Below, piece by piece: positions 17,009 to 26,307 of a stretch of DNA of 64,000 nt (positions are counted from its first letter, which is position 1; every line of letters starts with the position of its first letter). The stretch is taken from contig CAZRJC010000005.1 of the NCBI GenBank assembly GCA_964600385.1, forward strand, positions 1 through 64,000, read 5' to 3'. The translations under genes were made by a program, and so were the position numbers. The stretch is from DMER64 sp964600385. Lineage in GTDB: Bacteria; Bacteroidota; Bacteroidia; Bacteroidales; UBA932. The notes below the pieces were generated by a model. It was not told where the DNA came from and did not search any database. It saw nothing but the letters and a program-made list of their open reading frames with translations.

Positions 17009-20000
17009 CTATTTGTCAGTATTAAAGAAATACAGACACTGACTTATAAGCTGTGCCCGTTCATCCGGTGTGGACAGGGTCTCGATGGGGAAGCCGAGCA
17101 CTACGGTTGAATAAGCTCCCCTGTAGGCCACTCCGGCACTGAAGCGGTTGTCTCTGTAGCGGAAAATTGTGAAGGCTTCGGGGCACGAAGGTTCCAGGGC
17201 GTCGGGCGATTCCACGGCATAAACGGTGCTGTTCAGGCGGGTATTGAACCGGAAAAGAGGCTGGCTGGACAATTCTCCGTTGTAGAATGCCTGGAAAGGA
17301 GAGGGGGCGTTAATGATCTCTCCGCTTTCAGATGCATGGCCGCTTCGCCATTTGAACTTAAGTACATCCTCGGCAAAATGGATACAAAGGCTGTCCCGTT
17401 CCACTCCGTCCCAGATATCGGAGGCCACATAGGCGCCGCTGATAATCATGTTGCCTCCCTTCAGGGCATATTGGGAAAGGACGTGCTGGAGATCGGGAGA
17501 AAAAGCATGGTAATGGACTCCAAACGCACCGGTTCCGCCTCGACTTATCTGTTTTTGCTTGCCCAGAATGAGGTCCACGGCAAAATATCCGTCAGGCCGG
17601 ATGGCTCGTTCTTCTGCCGTAAATGCCTGCAGGCTGGTAGAAGTATAACTGTACCCGGTACGGACAAAAGCCTCTCCGTGAACCAGGGGATAATCGAACG
17701 TGTTACCCGGAAGTACCGTAGTCTCATAAGTGGCGTGTGATGCTCCGAATCCGGGCGAATCGTCATCCATCCAGGGAATTATCCTGCGGAATTCGTACTG
17801 CGACCCAATGTATGAAATGTCTTTTTTATAGGGAACCCCGTGATCGGACTGGTCCGTGAAACCTCCGTATAATGAATCTGATGAGGCGTAACTGTCCGGC
17901 GCAGAGATTCTTGTGAATCCGTTGATAATGAGTATTTTCCCCTTTTCGTCCGGTACTTTGCATATACTGAGTATTTCCGAAGGGAAGCTTTCTCCGCCCC
18001 GGTTAACGGCTGTAATCTTAAAACTGTAGTGTTGGCCGTATTCAATGGGCAGAGTAAGTGAATGACCGGTTACATATTGTCCGTTGTCAAAGGCTTGGTC
18101 AATCCCTCCAATGCGGGTATAGACCATGAATCCGTCCGAAGTGGCAGTCGGTTCCAGTTCATCTACCGTGGGCAGCCATGAGAGGCGGGCTTTGCCGTCT
18201 TCTGTGAATGTTATGCTGAAAGAATTCACCGGCAGCGGTTGAACCACATACTCGAATCCCTGTGTACTGCTCAGGTAACGCAACATACCTTTATATATGG
18301 CGCGGCTGACGGTAAATCGGAAGTTGGGATCGAGACCATATCGCATGTCAGCAAAGTTTTGATGTGAAAGAAGTTCCAGCAGCATGGCCGGTACCTGAGG
18401 CAGTCGGCTTTCCGCATAGGACCTGTTCCAGATGCCGCGTCGCGTCCAGTCTGGGTTCCAGGTGGCACGCAGGTCGTTGACTATTTGCGTCTGGACCAGA
18501 TCTGTATAATCTCTGGAGGTGCTCCGTTCGTCTCCGGTAGGCAGCAATTCGGTGCCCTCGCAGGCACGGGTGTATATGGCCAGCGTACCTATAATACTGT
18601 CGTTCAGGGTAGTTCCGGCATCGGTATGGAATGCGAATGAAAGATCGACGGGAATCTTCAGTCCGGGATTCAACGGATGTTTCTCCGATCCGCCGGCCAA
18701 AGCGTTTACCCAGCGTCCCCGGGATGAATAATCATCGGTATAGTCGTTGCGGCCTTCATAGAATGTATATACAGAATCGGCAAATCCGGCCCACTGCAGC
18801 CAGTAGCGGGAACCTTCGGTAAAGCGGGGGTAATTGCTGGTCAAAGGAGGAAAATCGGCATCGCCAAAGAGGGCTGTCTGTATACTGTCTTCTGCATAAC
18901 GTCCGATATTCCCCATGCCGCCTCCGAACCTGACGGCATCGGCGGTGATTATGGCGTCCTTTTCTTCGCTTTGGTTGCTAAGCGTGACGCGTCCGGAAAG
19001 GTTCCTCCCGGCCTCGAACATGAAGGTACCCAAATAGATCCAGGTGCCTCCGCCCATTTGCTGATTGACCCTGAACCGGGTTTCGCCGCCCATGTGGTGT
19101 ACGGTATAACGGGCGTCACGGGCACTAAGGGGCAGGCTTTTGTATGAAACGTACACGGCATATTCACCGGCCTCCGGAATATCTGGGGTCCATTCGGCTT
19201 CAGATGGTTTTTCATTGCGTCGGGCACCGGATGATTTAAGTGTTCCGGTTTGGCGGAAAGTGCCCAATTTGAAGGGGTTGTCATAACCGGAATATATCTC
19301 TTTTGCATTAGCAAATCCCTGAGCGTCTTTTTTATCCCTTGTCCAGCTGTAATACCCGTTCATCTCGCTGTAACCGCTGTCGGGATTGTCATTGTCCACA
19401 ATAATCTCGTTCAGTTGTGTGTCCCGTTCACGGGGAAGCATTACCACGGCTCCGGCATTTTCCAGCATGGGAGTGAGATAAGGTAAAACGTAAGACATGG
19501 TATAGAGATCCTCCACTGTCTGAAAAATCCGGGCGCGTTGCCATTCCCATCTGGCCAGACGTTGTTCGTAATACAGCCCGTGGCTCTGCCACAAAGCAAT
19601 ATGCTTGTTTTGCAGACCGTTTGATATTTTGTACGGCATGTCTTCACGCATTACAAGGGGAGTAGGTCCCAGGTCGGGCCAACGGTGCTTGTCAATGATC
19701 CGCTTGTCCTTTTTCATTTGCCCGAGCCGTGTCGTTTTCTCGGCATTTATCCCATCCAGCCTTTTCTGCAGCCTGTCGGCGGCGGGTTTCTTTGCAGGTT
19801 CTACAGGAGTTATATGTTCCTGGTATTCCTTGCGGTTCTTTTCTTTCTGATGTTTGGTAAGTTCTTTGAATTCCGGGTTGAAATAGGCAGGTATCAGTTC
19901 TGAGAGTTCCTTTTTGTCAGTTATGATTTTGAGCTCGTAGTGTCTGTATTTATCGCTAAGCAGGGAGCGGACCGCACTGTAAACGGCCCGGACCGAAGCG

Positions 20001-20251
20001 GGTCGGGCAGGGTATTCGGCAAGAGCCGCATTGAAATTCAGGGTAAGTGACTTATGCCTGTCGTCGCAGTCGGCACTTGTTATACGCACAGGATTAATGT
20101 GCATTACTCCGTCTTTTACAATGGAAGTGATGGTGTCTGTTACTTTTTTTGCCTGCAGGCTGTCCAGTACCGGATAGAATCCCGGTTTCTGGGCATAAGC
20201 GCAGGTAAGGAACATTGGAATAATGAAAAGAAATAGGAGTGTTTTTTTCAT
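17009..20251 (-). CDS. Large exported N-acetylmuramoyl-L-alanine amidase-like protein
   Basis: 1080-residue protein with a signal peptide (residues 1-20). The Amidase_3-type catalytic residues appear in order but far apart: His224 in WQSHG, Glu247 in TVEDLY, His542 in FHTDAG and Glu626 in LLELLSH. The gap between the second and third is filled by a beta-rich insert (about 345-445, AGEYAVYVSYK to DAVRFGGGMGN) resembling the golvesin/xanthan-lyase C-terminal domain. A fibronectin type III-like region (about 680-770) and a long C-terminal domain follow. Members are often annotated as xanthan lyase, but the zinc amidase residues argue for cutting peptidoglycan stem peptides or a related polymer. 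Single gene with its own promoter. Confidence 0.85.
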   Translation of the reverse strand: MKKTLLFLFIIPMFLTCAYAQKPGFYPVLDSLQAKKVTDTITSIVKDGVMHINPVRITSADCDDRHKSLTLNFNAALAEYPARPASVRAVYSAVRSLLSDKYRHYELKIITDKKELSELIPAYFNPEFKELTKHQKEKNRKEYQEHITPVEPAKKPAADRLQKRLDGINAEKTTRLGQMKKDKRIIDKHRWPDLGPTPLVMREDMPYKISNGLQNKHIALWQSHGLYYEQRLARWEWQRARIFQTVEDLYTMSYVLPYLTPMLENAGAVVMLPRERDTQLNEIIVDNDNPDSGYSEMNGYYSWTRDKKDAQGFANAKEIYSGYDNPFKLGTFRQTGTLKSSGARRNEKPSEAEWTPDIPEAGEYAVYVSYKSLPLSARDARYTVHHMGGETRFRVNQQMGGGTWIYLGTFMFEAGRNLSGRVTLSNQSEEKDAIITADAVRFGGGMGNIGRYAEDSIQTALFGDADFPPLTSNYPRFTEGSRYWLQWAGFADSVYTFYEGRNDYTDDYSSRGRWVNALAGGSEKHPLNPGLKIPVDLSFAFHTDAGTTLNDSIIGTLAIYTRACEGTELLPTGDERSTSRDYTDLVQTQIVNDLRATWNPDWTRRGIWNRSYAESRLPQVPAMLLELLSHQNFADMRYGLDPNFRFTVSRAIYKGMLRYLSSTQGFEYVVQPLPVNSFSITFTEDGKARLSWLPTVDELEPTATSDGFMVYTRIGGIDQAFDNGQYVTGHSLTLPIEYGQHYSFKITAVNRGGESFPSEILSICKVPDEKGKILIINGFTRISAPDSYASSDSLYGGFTDQSDHGVPYKKDISYIGSQYEFRRIIPWMDDDSPGFGASHATYETTVLPGNTFDYPLVHGEAFVRTGYSYTSTSLQAFTAEERAIRPDGYFAVDLILGKQKQISRGGTGAFGVHYHAFSPDLQHVLSQYALKGGNMIISGAYVASDIWDGVERDSLCIHFAEDVLKFKWRSGHASESGEIINAPSPFQAFYNGELSSQPLFRFNTRLNSTVYAVESPDALEPSCPEAFTIFRYRDNRFSAGVAYRGAYSTVVLGFPIETLSTPDERAQLISQCLYFFNTDK

Positions 20252-20277
20252 TGTGCGGATAGTGTAGTTGAATCATA

Positions 20278-20285
20278 CAAATATA
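20278..20285 (-). promoter_or_regulatory. -7 box for the amidase gene
   Basis: TATATTTG on the minus strand, 26 bases before the start at 20251, matches TAnnTTTG. Confidence 0.55.
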
Positions 20286-20305
20286 AGGGATTTAGTACAA
20301 AATAG

Positions 20306-20313
20306 TAACTTTG
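20306..20313 (+). promoter_or_regulatory. -7 box for the DUF3810-sigma operon
   Basis: TAACTTTG on the plus strand, 21 bases before the ATG at 20335, matches TAnnTTTG. It lies 20 bp from the divergent amidase box. Confidence 0.55.
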
Positions 20314-20334
20314 TAAATCAAGACTTTATATGCA

Positions 20335-21444
20335 ATGAAAACAAAGATAATTAAGTGGTTGCCCTATAGCCTCCTTGTGCTGGGGTTCATTGTGCTCGGA
20401 CTTTTCCGGCTTTTCCCGGAAACCATGGATACAGTATATTCCGGATTTATATACAAGTGGGTGGCTCAGGGAATTTCTGTTATCATGTCCGCCATCCCGT
20501 TTTCCATGGCCGAGCTGACCTGTTTTGCCGGAGTCCTGCTTCTTCTTTACGGTTTGATCAGCGGATATATTTTTAAACATCCAAAGGTATTGCTCAGGGC
20601 AATTGTCTATGTGGCAGCTATATTCCTTCTTACATGCGGAGTAAATTATTACCGCATGCCGCTGGAAAAACATCTGGACTATACATTGGAACCTTCTTCG
20701 GAAGAAGATCTTGTTGATATGGCGGAAAATATGCTGCAACGTACAAACATTGCGGCCGGTTTGGTCAGGCGTACAGCAGAGGGTAAAATCAATCCCGACT
20801 ACACGTTCACTCAAATGAAAAAAGAAGTGTTTCTGGCTTATGATTCTCTTGCATTAAGCGTTTCAGGCAAATTCGGGGGGCACTATCCTTCGGTGAAACC
20901 GCTTGTGGTGTCCGGTCTTTATTCCTATTCATATATAATGGGATTCTTTTTTCCATGGACACTGGAAGCCAATGTGAATAAAAACGTGCCTGAATTCTGG
21001 ATCCCGGCGCTCATGGCCCACGAGCAGGCCCATGTGAGGGGTTTCATGCGTGAGAACGAGGCTAATTTTATTGCCTACCTGGTGGGATGTCACACCAATA
21101 ACAGAGAATTAAGGTATTCGACGCTGCTTCACAGTTTTTTATATGTTTTGAGCGCCTTGCAGTCATACGATCCCGAAGCTCACAAGCAGATAATTGAAGG
21201 GTTGTCTCCCAAGGTCATACACGATCTGCAGGAGAATAATGAGTATATAGAGGCCCACCGCTCTCTCTGGGGTGAAATGTCTAACAGGGTGAACGATGTG
21301 TATCTGAAAGCGAACGGGCAGGACGAGGGAGTGAAGAGTTACGGGAAAGTCGTGGACCTGTTACTGGCAGAATTCAAAAAAAACAAGTCTGAGATGCAGC
21401 AAAAAACAAATACGTCCGTTTATATTAACGAAGCACCGGAATAG
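20335..21444 (+). CDS. DUF3810 family membrane protein, putative zinc metallopeptidase
   Basis: 369-residue protein with three N-terminal membrane helices (about 8-27, 46-78, 85-104) and a long soluble part. HEQAHVRGFMRENEANF (near residue 229) is an HExxH motif followed by a downstream Glu, the zinc-peptidase pattern conserved in DUF3810. The family is common in Bacteroidota and its function is not established. It is the first gene of an operon whose next gene, 11 bp away, is an ECF sigma factor. A membrane protease beside a sigma/anti-sigma pair could act in regulated proteolysis, but this is inference. Confidence 0.9.
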   Translation: MKTKIIKWLPYSLLVLGFIVLGLFRLFPETMDTVYSGFIYKWVAQGISVIMSAIPFSMAELTCFAGVLLLLYGLISGYIFKHPKVLLRAIVYVAAIFLLTCGVNYYRMPLEKHLDYTLEPSSEEDLVDMAENMLQRTNIAAGLVRRTAEGKINPDYTFTQMKKEVFLAYDSLALSVSGKFGGHYPSVKPLVVSGLYSYSYIMGFFFPWTLEANVNKNVPEFWIPALMAHEQAHVRGFMRENEANFIAYLVGCHTNNRELRYSTLLHSFLYVLSALQSYDPEAHKQIIEGLSPKVIHDLQENNEYIEAHRSLWGEMSNRVNDVYLKANGQDEGVKSYGKVVDLLLAEFKKNKSEMQQKTNTSVYINEAPE

Positions 21445-21455
21445 TGGATTGATTT

Positions 21456-21983
21456 ATGGACCAAAGAGCCCTGTACAGGGATTATCACCAACCGATTTTT
21501 TACGCTTGTCTGAGAATTCTCCGTTCAAGTGAAGAAGCAGAAGAATGTATGCAAGATGCATTCATCAAGCTTTTTACAAAAGGGGCTCCTGTATTTGCAA
21601 ATAATGCAGCCTGTTATGCCTGGTTACATAAGGTAGCCGTCAGGGGAGCGATAGACCGTCTGCGCTCTCTGGATTTCAGGATGGGTCTGGAATCTGAATC
21701 TATAGAAGGTAATCATCAGTTGCGGAATGCTCCTTCCGAAGAAATGATAATAGGTTATGAGGCTGAGGAGGGAGATACCGCACAGAAAGTGAATGTGATA
21801 AAGGAAGCGTTGGTTTCATTGCCCGGCGGCTACCGCACCATATTGAGCCTCCACCTTTTTGAGGGATATGATTTTGACGAGATTGCCCAGGTTACCCGTC
21901 TTCGTCCTTCAACAGTAAGAAGCCAGTATGCAAGAGGAAGAGAAAAATTACAGAAACAAATAAATACGTTATGGACCCGCTAA
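21456..21983 (+). CDS. ECF-type RNA polymerase sigma factor
   Basis: Sigma-70 family ECF regulator of 175 residues. Region 2 (about 8-75) includes RSSEEAEECMQDAFIKLF, the conserved region 2.2-like core, and region 4 (about 115-170) includes SLPGGYRTILSLHLFEGYDF and the DNA-binding helix IAQVTRLRPSTVRSQYARGR. It directs transcription of a small regulon, often its own operon. It overlaps the next gene, the likely anti-sigma factor, by 13 bp, so the two should be translationally coupled. Confidence 0.93.
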   Translation: MDQRALYRDYHQPIFYACLRILRSSEEAEECMQDAFIKLFTKGAPVFANNAACYAWLHKVAVRGAIDRLRSLDFRMGLESESIEGNHQLRNAPSEEMIIGYEAEEGDTAQKVNVIKEALVSLPGGYRTILSLHLFEGYDFDEIAQVTRLRPSTVRSQYARGREKLQKQINTLWTR

Positions 21984-22435
21984 AATCATTCATTCAGGAA
22001 AACAAAGATCTGTTCTGCGAAGAGCCCCTGGCTCCGGGCCACGAGGAACGGTTTGAAAACCGACTGGAGAGACGATTGGCCAGGACAAAAAGAGTCAGAC
22101 GTAATTATATGATATATATATCATTGGCAGCCTCATTTGTATTGATTGTTTCTATAGGATTTTTGAGCTCTCCCTGCCCGGGAGGATCAAATGCCTGTTA
22201 CTATAACGAGATACTCAGGTTGTCTGAAGAAATAGAAGTCAACAGCCGGAATATGCCGGAATACCGCCGTCAGGAGATCATCATGACCTTGAACACGCTG
22301 GTTCCGGGAAGTGAAAATGAATTCTCACAGTCTTTACCTGACTACCTTTCCGAAAACGAACTCGAGCGTCTGAATAAAGAATACTATATGAATATATATA
22401 AGGGAATAAAAGAAGTTGCAGCTTTAATAGAATAA
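21971..22435 (+). CDS. Putative single-pass anti-sigma factor
   Basis: 154 residues with a cytoplasmic N-terminus (about 1-45, basic and Glu-rich), one membrane helix (about 46-65) and a periplasmic tail of about 90 residues. No zinc-binding HxxxCxxC motif is seen, so it is not a ZAS-type anti-sigma protein. The assignment rests on topology and on the 13-bp overlap with the sigma gene. Its N-terminal pattern (GHEERFENRLERRL) is common in Bacteroidota proteins in this position. Confidence 0.7.
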   Translation: MDPLKSFIQENKDLFCEEPLAPGHEERFENRLERRLARTKRVRRNYMIYISLAASFVLIVSIGFLSSPCPGGSNACYYNEILRLSEEIEVNSRNMPEYRRQEIIMTLNTLVPGSENEFSQSLPDYLSENELERLNKEYYMNIYKGIKEVAALIE

Positions 22436-22448
22436 AAATTAATTAGTT

Positions 22449-23279
22449 ATGAAGATGAATAAGAAAATTGTTTTACTTGCTGTTACCCTGTTGACAGGGC
22501 TCGGTGCCTATGCTCAGAATAATATTACCCGGACTTTCAAACTGGCAGATTTCAATGCCATTGATGCTTCCTATTTTTATGAGATTGAGGTTACCAAAGG
22601 AAATAAGTGCGCTCTTACCATAGAAGCCCCCGAAGATATAATGGATGAGCTGTCAGTTACTGTATCTGACAATGAGTTGAAAATGGGTGTTTCACGCGAA
22701 TGGTGGAGAACATTCGAACGGAGCTGGAAAAAGGATCATAAGGTAAAGGCCTATGTTACAATGCCCGATCTGGTTTCGGTAGATCTGAAAAGTGCCGCTA
22801 CATTACGTACCGTAACCCAGTTTTCTCCAAAGAACTTTGATATAGAACTTTCCGGTGCTTCATCTGCCAATGTATCAATTATGACACATACAGCAAAAAT
22901 TGAAGTAAGTGGTGCTTCTGAATTAAATATCAACGGATTGGCTACTAGGTCCGAGGTATATGTGAGCGGAGCTTCAACGTTGCATTTCAGACAGGATGCA
23001 GATTATATCAAGGTTAAAGCTTCGGGGGCATCTACTGTTATCATGGACGGTTCTGCCACAACCGCAGATATGCAGGCAAGCGGTGCCTCTAACATCAAGG
23101 CCTTTAATTTTGAGACAGATCGCATGACGGTCATATGCTCCGGTGCCTCCAACGCAGATGTACTTGTAAAGAAAACTGTTGATGCTAAAGCCTCGGGCGC
23201 TTCCAATATCAGCGTCAAGGGGAATCCAAAATTTTCGGGCTCCCATGCGAGCGGAGCCTCTTCAATAAAAACAAGATAA
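22449..23279 (+). CDS. Exported GIN-domain (DUF2807) protein 1
   Basis: 276 residues with a signal peptide ending AYAQ and a DUF2807/GIN domain, a putative adhesin-like fold predicted to form a right-handed beta-helix or beta-roll. Eight Ser-Gly-Ala-Ser tetrads recur roughly every 19-24 residues from about residue 135 to the end, as expected of turn positions in a beta-helix. The start is the first ATG of two close ones (MKMNKK). It follows the anti-sigma gene by 13 bp. Function unproven; cell surface or periplasm is likely. Confidence 0.88.
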   Translation: MKMNKKIVLLAVTLLTGLGAYAQNNITRTFKLADFNAIDASYFYEIEVTKGNKCALTIEAPEDIMDELSVTVSDNELKMGVSREWWRTFERSWKKDHKVKAYVTMPDLVSVDLKSAATLRTVTQFSPKNFDIELSGASSANVSIMTHTAKIEVSGASELNINGLATRSEVYVSGASTLHFRQDADYIKVKASGASTVIMDGSATTADMQASGASNIKAFNFETDRMTVICSGASNADVLVKKTVDAKASGASNISVKGNPKFSGSHASGASSIKTR

Positions 23280-23291
23280 ATGATTTTAGCT

Positions 23292-24131
23292 ATGAATAAA
23301 ATGATTACAGTTGGATTAATGTTGCTGGTCAGCACATTGTCCTTTGCCCAGAACCGCGGTTTGGAATCCAGAAACTTTAAAGTATCTTCTTTTTCCGAAC
23401 TTGAAATTTCAGGTGTCTATGATGTGACACTGGTCAAAAGCAATAATTTTTCCGTGAAGGTAGAAACGCATCCCGAACTATTTGAATACCTCGAAGTTAC
23501 TGTTAAGGGAAACAAGCTTCATCTGGGATACAAAGACGGCGGAATTCCCAAACACCTTCAGAAAAAGTACAATAATATGGAGATAATAGCCAGTGTATCC
23601 ATGCCGGTGATATGTAATCTGGAGATGAGTGGTGTTACCAAACTCACAACAAAAGATACATTCAAGACCACAGATATGTCCATTGAGCTCTCAGGAGTGA
23701 CAAAGGTGGATTTCGGATTCCTCGAATGTCTGAATCTCGAAGCCGAACTTTCCGGAGTATCCAAAATAGAGATGAAAGTAAAAACAGAAGAACTGGATCT
23801 CGAAGCCAGCGGTGCCTCCAAGGCTTTCTTTACTTTTGAAGAAAAAAATATTACATTTGCTGATATAGATATTAGCGGAACCAGCCATGCTACAATTACA
23901 GGGCGTGCTATAAGGTCATCAGTCAATGTGAGCGGAGCTGCTTCGTTCAATGGACTGGATTTCCAGGTGGAAAGCATGAAAGCTGTAGTTAGCGGTGCTG
24001 CCAAGGCAGAAGTCAAGGTGTTGGGAACCCTTGAACCCGAAGTATCGGGAGCCTCAAAACTCCGCTACAACAAGAACGCCTCATTGCAGAATGTGCGCAC
24101 CAGTGGCGCCTCGCACATGACTTCTTATTAA
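23292..24131 (+). CDS. Exported GIN-domain (DUF2807) protein 2
   Basis: 279 residues, paralogous to the preceding gene. The start is set at the ATG at 23292 (MNKMITVGLM), which begins a normal signal peptide ending SFAQ; an ATG directly after the previous stop (23280) would add four residues. It has the same DUF2807 layout, with turns reading SGVT, SGVS, SGAS and SGAA. The tandem pair looks like a duplication followed by divergence. Confidence 0.88.
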   Translation: MNKMITVGLMLLVSTLSFAQNRGLESRNFKVSSFSELEISGVYDVTLVKSNNFSVKVETHPELFEYLEVTVKGNKLHLGYKDGGIPKHLQKKYNNMEIIASVSMPVICNLEMSGVTKLTTKDTFKTTDMSIELSGVTKVDFGFLECLNLEAELSGVSKIEMKVKTEELDLEASGASKAFFTFEEKNITFADIDISGTSHATITGRAIRSSVNVSGAASFNGLDFQVESMKAVVSGAAKAEVKVLGTLEPEVSGASKLRYNKNASLQNVRTSGASHMTSY

Positions 24132-24141
24132 TAATAAAAAT

Positions 24142-25218
24142 ATGACACCAAAACAGATTCACGAAAAAGCCCTTGTACTTGATTCACATTGTGATACACC
24201 AATTATGTTAAGAAGAGGTGTAGATATTGGAAAACGTTCTGACAAGGGCCATGTGGATCTGGTAAGGATGAAAGAAGGGGGCGTTGACGCCTCTTTCTTT
24301 GCTTTGTATGTGTCCAACAAATGGGAGCCGCATGAATGTACTTTCAGGGCTTTGTCTGCTCTGGCCTCTGTCTATGATATGCTGGCTGCCTATCCGGATA
24401 AAGTGGCTCTGGCCACAACTGCACAGGATGCTTACTTGCTGAAGAAACAAGGGAAGATTGCGCTGTTTTTGGGTATGGAAAACGCAGGTCCCATTCATAA
24501 GGATCTTTCTTTATTACGTCTCTTTTACCGTATGGGAGTCCGCTATGTCACACTCACCCATGCAGGAAATAACGAAGTATGTGACAGTTGTGCTACAAAA
24601 GATAAAAGGTGGAACGGTCTGAGTCCGTTCGGCAAGGAATTGGTTGCCGAAATGAATCGTCTGGGCATGCTCATAGATGTTGCGCATATCTCGGACGAGG
24701 CTTTTTATGATGTGCTCAGGTATTCGGCCAAACCTGTCGTCTCTACGCATTCCTGTTGCAGGGCCTTGTGCGATGTACCCCGGAATATGACCGACGATAT
24801 GATCCGTGCCATGGCAGCCAAGGGCGGAGTCATTCAAATCAATTTCTATCCTGCTTTTCTGGATAAACAGTATTCTCTGGATGTGGCTCCCCTGATAGAT
24901 GTGTACGAAAAAGCCGAAACGCTATATAACAGCGATTCAAAAATGTACGAGGGGTTATTGAAAGAAGCGGGTGAACAGATAATGGCCCTTCCCAGACCCT
25001 CATATAAGAGAATTGTGGACCATATCGACCATGTAGTGTCCCTGGTGGGACCAAAACATGTGGGCATTGGTTCCGATTTTGACGGTATTGAAATGTGTCC
25101 GGCCGGGCTTGAGGATATTTCGTATATGCCGGTGATTACAGAAGAACTGTGTGCCCGGGGCTATTCTGCCACAGATATTGAAGATATTCTGGGAGGAAAC
25201 TTTCTGCGGCTCCTATAA
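24142..25218 (+). CDS. Membrane dipeptidase (peptidase M19)
   Basis: Zinc dipeptidase of the renal dipeptidase family, 358 residues. The binuclear zinc site is visible: LDSHCDTP (His, Asp), GMENAGP (bridging Glu), DVAHIS and STHSCC (His), and GIGSDFDG (Asp). No signal peptide is seen, unlike its exported operon neighbours, so it is probably cytoplasmic and splits dipeptides taken up by the cell. It lies 10 bp after the second GIN gene, last of the operon, and overlaps the convergent hydrolase gene by 6 bp. Confidence 0.94.
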   Translation: MTPKQIHEKALVLDSHCDTPIMLRRGVDIGKRSDKGHVDLVRMKEGGVDASFFALYVSNKWEPHECTFRALSALASVYDMLAAYPDKVALATTAQDAYLLKKQGKIALFLGMENAGPIHKDLSLLRLFYRMGVRYVTLTHAGNNEVCDSCATKDKRWNGLSPFGKELVAEMNRLGMLIDVAHISDEAFYDVLRYSAKPVVSTHSCCRALCDVPRNMTDDMIRAMAAKGGVIQINFYPAFLDKQYSLDVAPLIDVYEKAETLYNSDSKMYEGLLKEAGEQIMALPRPSYKRIVDHIDHVVSLVGPKHVGIGSDFDGIEMCPAGLEDISYMPVITEELCARGYSATDIEDILGGNFLRLL

Positions 25219-26307
25219 GCATTCTGCCCGCTTCATGATTTGCTCGGCTTTCTCAACAGTGCTTTCACGGGAAATGTTCCTGGTGGAAAAAATCAGAAAA
25301 AGCACTTCTTTTTCCGGATAACGTCCGGCATAAATCTGATAACCTCCGTTATCGCCGGTATGAAATACCTTTTTTGTAAAGCCGGGTCTTTCCTCAATAA
25401 ACCATCCGTATCCGTAACCGGTATGGGGAATATCCGTTGCGATTTTGGGTGAATGAGCCTCTCCGGTCATCTTAGGGCTTATAAACATATTGTTGCGCAA
25501 TGCCTTTTCCCATTGAACAAATTCTCTTACCGAGGTATAAAGTCCGCCGTCAGCTTTTGAGGCAAAGAAAGACGTTTCTCCGTAATCACATTCATCCCAT
25601 TGCCCCGTTGTTTCATTCCATTCATATCCGTGAGACATTTCCTGAATGGTTCTGCCTTCTTCAAAATAGATACTTTCCTTCATGCCGGCCGGAAGGAAGA
25701 TGCGGGTACGCATATACTCCTCGAATGGTATTCCCGAAGCTTTCTCAATGATGGTGTACATTAGCTGGAAAGTCGGGTTCATATATTCGTACTGTGTTCC
25801 GGGCTGGAAGTTCAGAAACGAAAGGGTGTCCAGGTACGAGTATGATTCAACGTCGGTAGAGTGATATACATAGAGGCTGTCTGTCCTGGGACGAACGTCG
25901 GGAATGCCCGATGTATGTGACAACAGATGACGCAATGTGATCTGTTTGAAGAAATCTGCCTTAAAATGAGGAAAATACATGGATACCGGATCGTCAAGGG
26001 AGAGTTTTCCCTCTTCGGCCAGTTGCATGATGGCAACGGCAGAAAACTGCTTTGAAACGGAAGCTATACAAAAGAAGGTTTCCGGCCGGGCAGGAGTATC
26101 GGGCCGAAGGGTTGCCAGACCGTAAGCTTTTTCAAAAACAACAGAATCTTGTTTTAATACCAGTACAACGGCACCGGGCTGGTCCTTTTCCCAGGTGGAT
26201 GAGAATAGGGAATCGAGCTCCTTGATGGCCGATTCGTCTTTGCCCGGAGTACAGGAAACAAAAGCTGTCAGGAGCAATAATGCCGGCAGGAACCAGTTAT
26301 TTTTCAT
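25213..26307 (-). CDS. Serine hydrolase lipoprotein, beta-lactamase class C/PBP4* family
   Basis: 364 residues with a lipobox (TAFVSC). Active-site motifs of the family are present: SVSKQ (Ser-x-x-Lys nucleophile), YEYMN (Tyr-x-Asn) and HTGDNGGY in place of the Lys-Thr-Gly triad. Such proteins are esterases, D-amino acid peptidases or D-Ala-D-Ala-type hydrolases more often than true beta-lactamases, so no resistance function is implied. It overlaps the 3' end of pyrD by 11 bp and is transcribed after it. Confidence 0.9.
   Translation of the reverse strand: MKNNWFLPALLLLTAFVSCTPGKDESAIKELDSLFSSTWEKDQPGAVVLVLKQDSVVFEKAYGLATLRPDTPARPETFFCIASVSKQFSAVAIMQLAEEGKLSLDDPVSMYFPHFKADFFKQITLRHLLSHTSGIPDVRPRTDSLYVYHSTDVESYSYLDTLSFLNFQPGTQYEYMNPTFQLMYTIIEKASGIPFEEYMRTRIFLPAGMKESIYFEEGRTIQEMSHGYEWNETTGQWDECDYGETSFFASKADGGLYTSVREFVQWEKALRNNMFISPKMTGEAHSPKIATDIPHTGYGYGWFIEERPGFTKKVFHTGDNGGYQIYAGRYPEKEVLFLIFSTRNISRESTVEKAEQIMKRAECL

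Noticed and set aside
17009..20251. Xanthan lyase
   Set aside because: The shared golvesin-like domain explains such naming; the zinc amidase residues are the better functional clue.
25213..26307. Beta-lactamase resistance gene
   Set aside because: The SxxK/YxN/HTG pattern fits the wider serine hydrolase family; nothing points to antibiotic hydrolysis.
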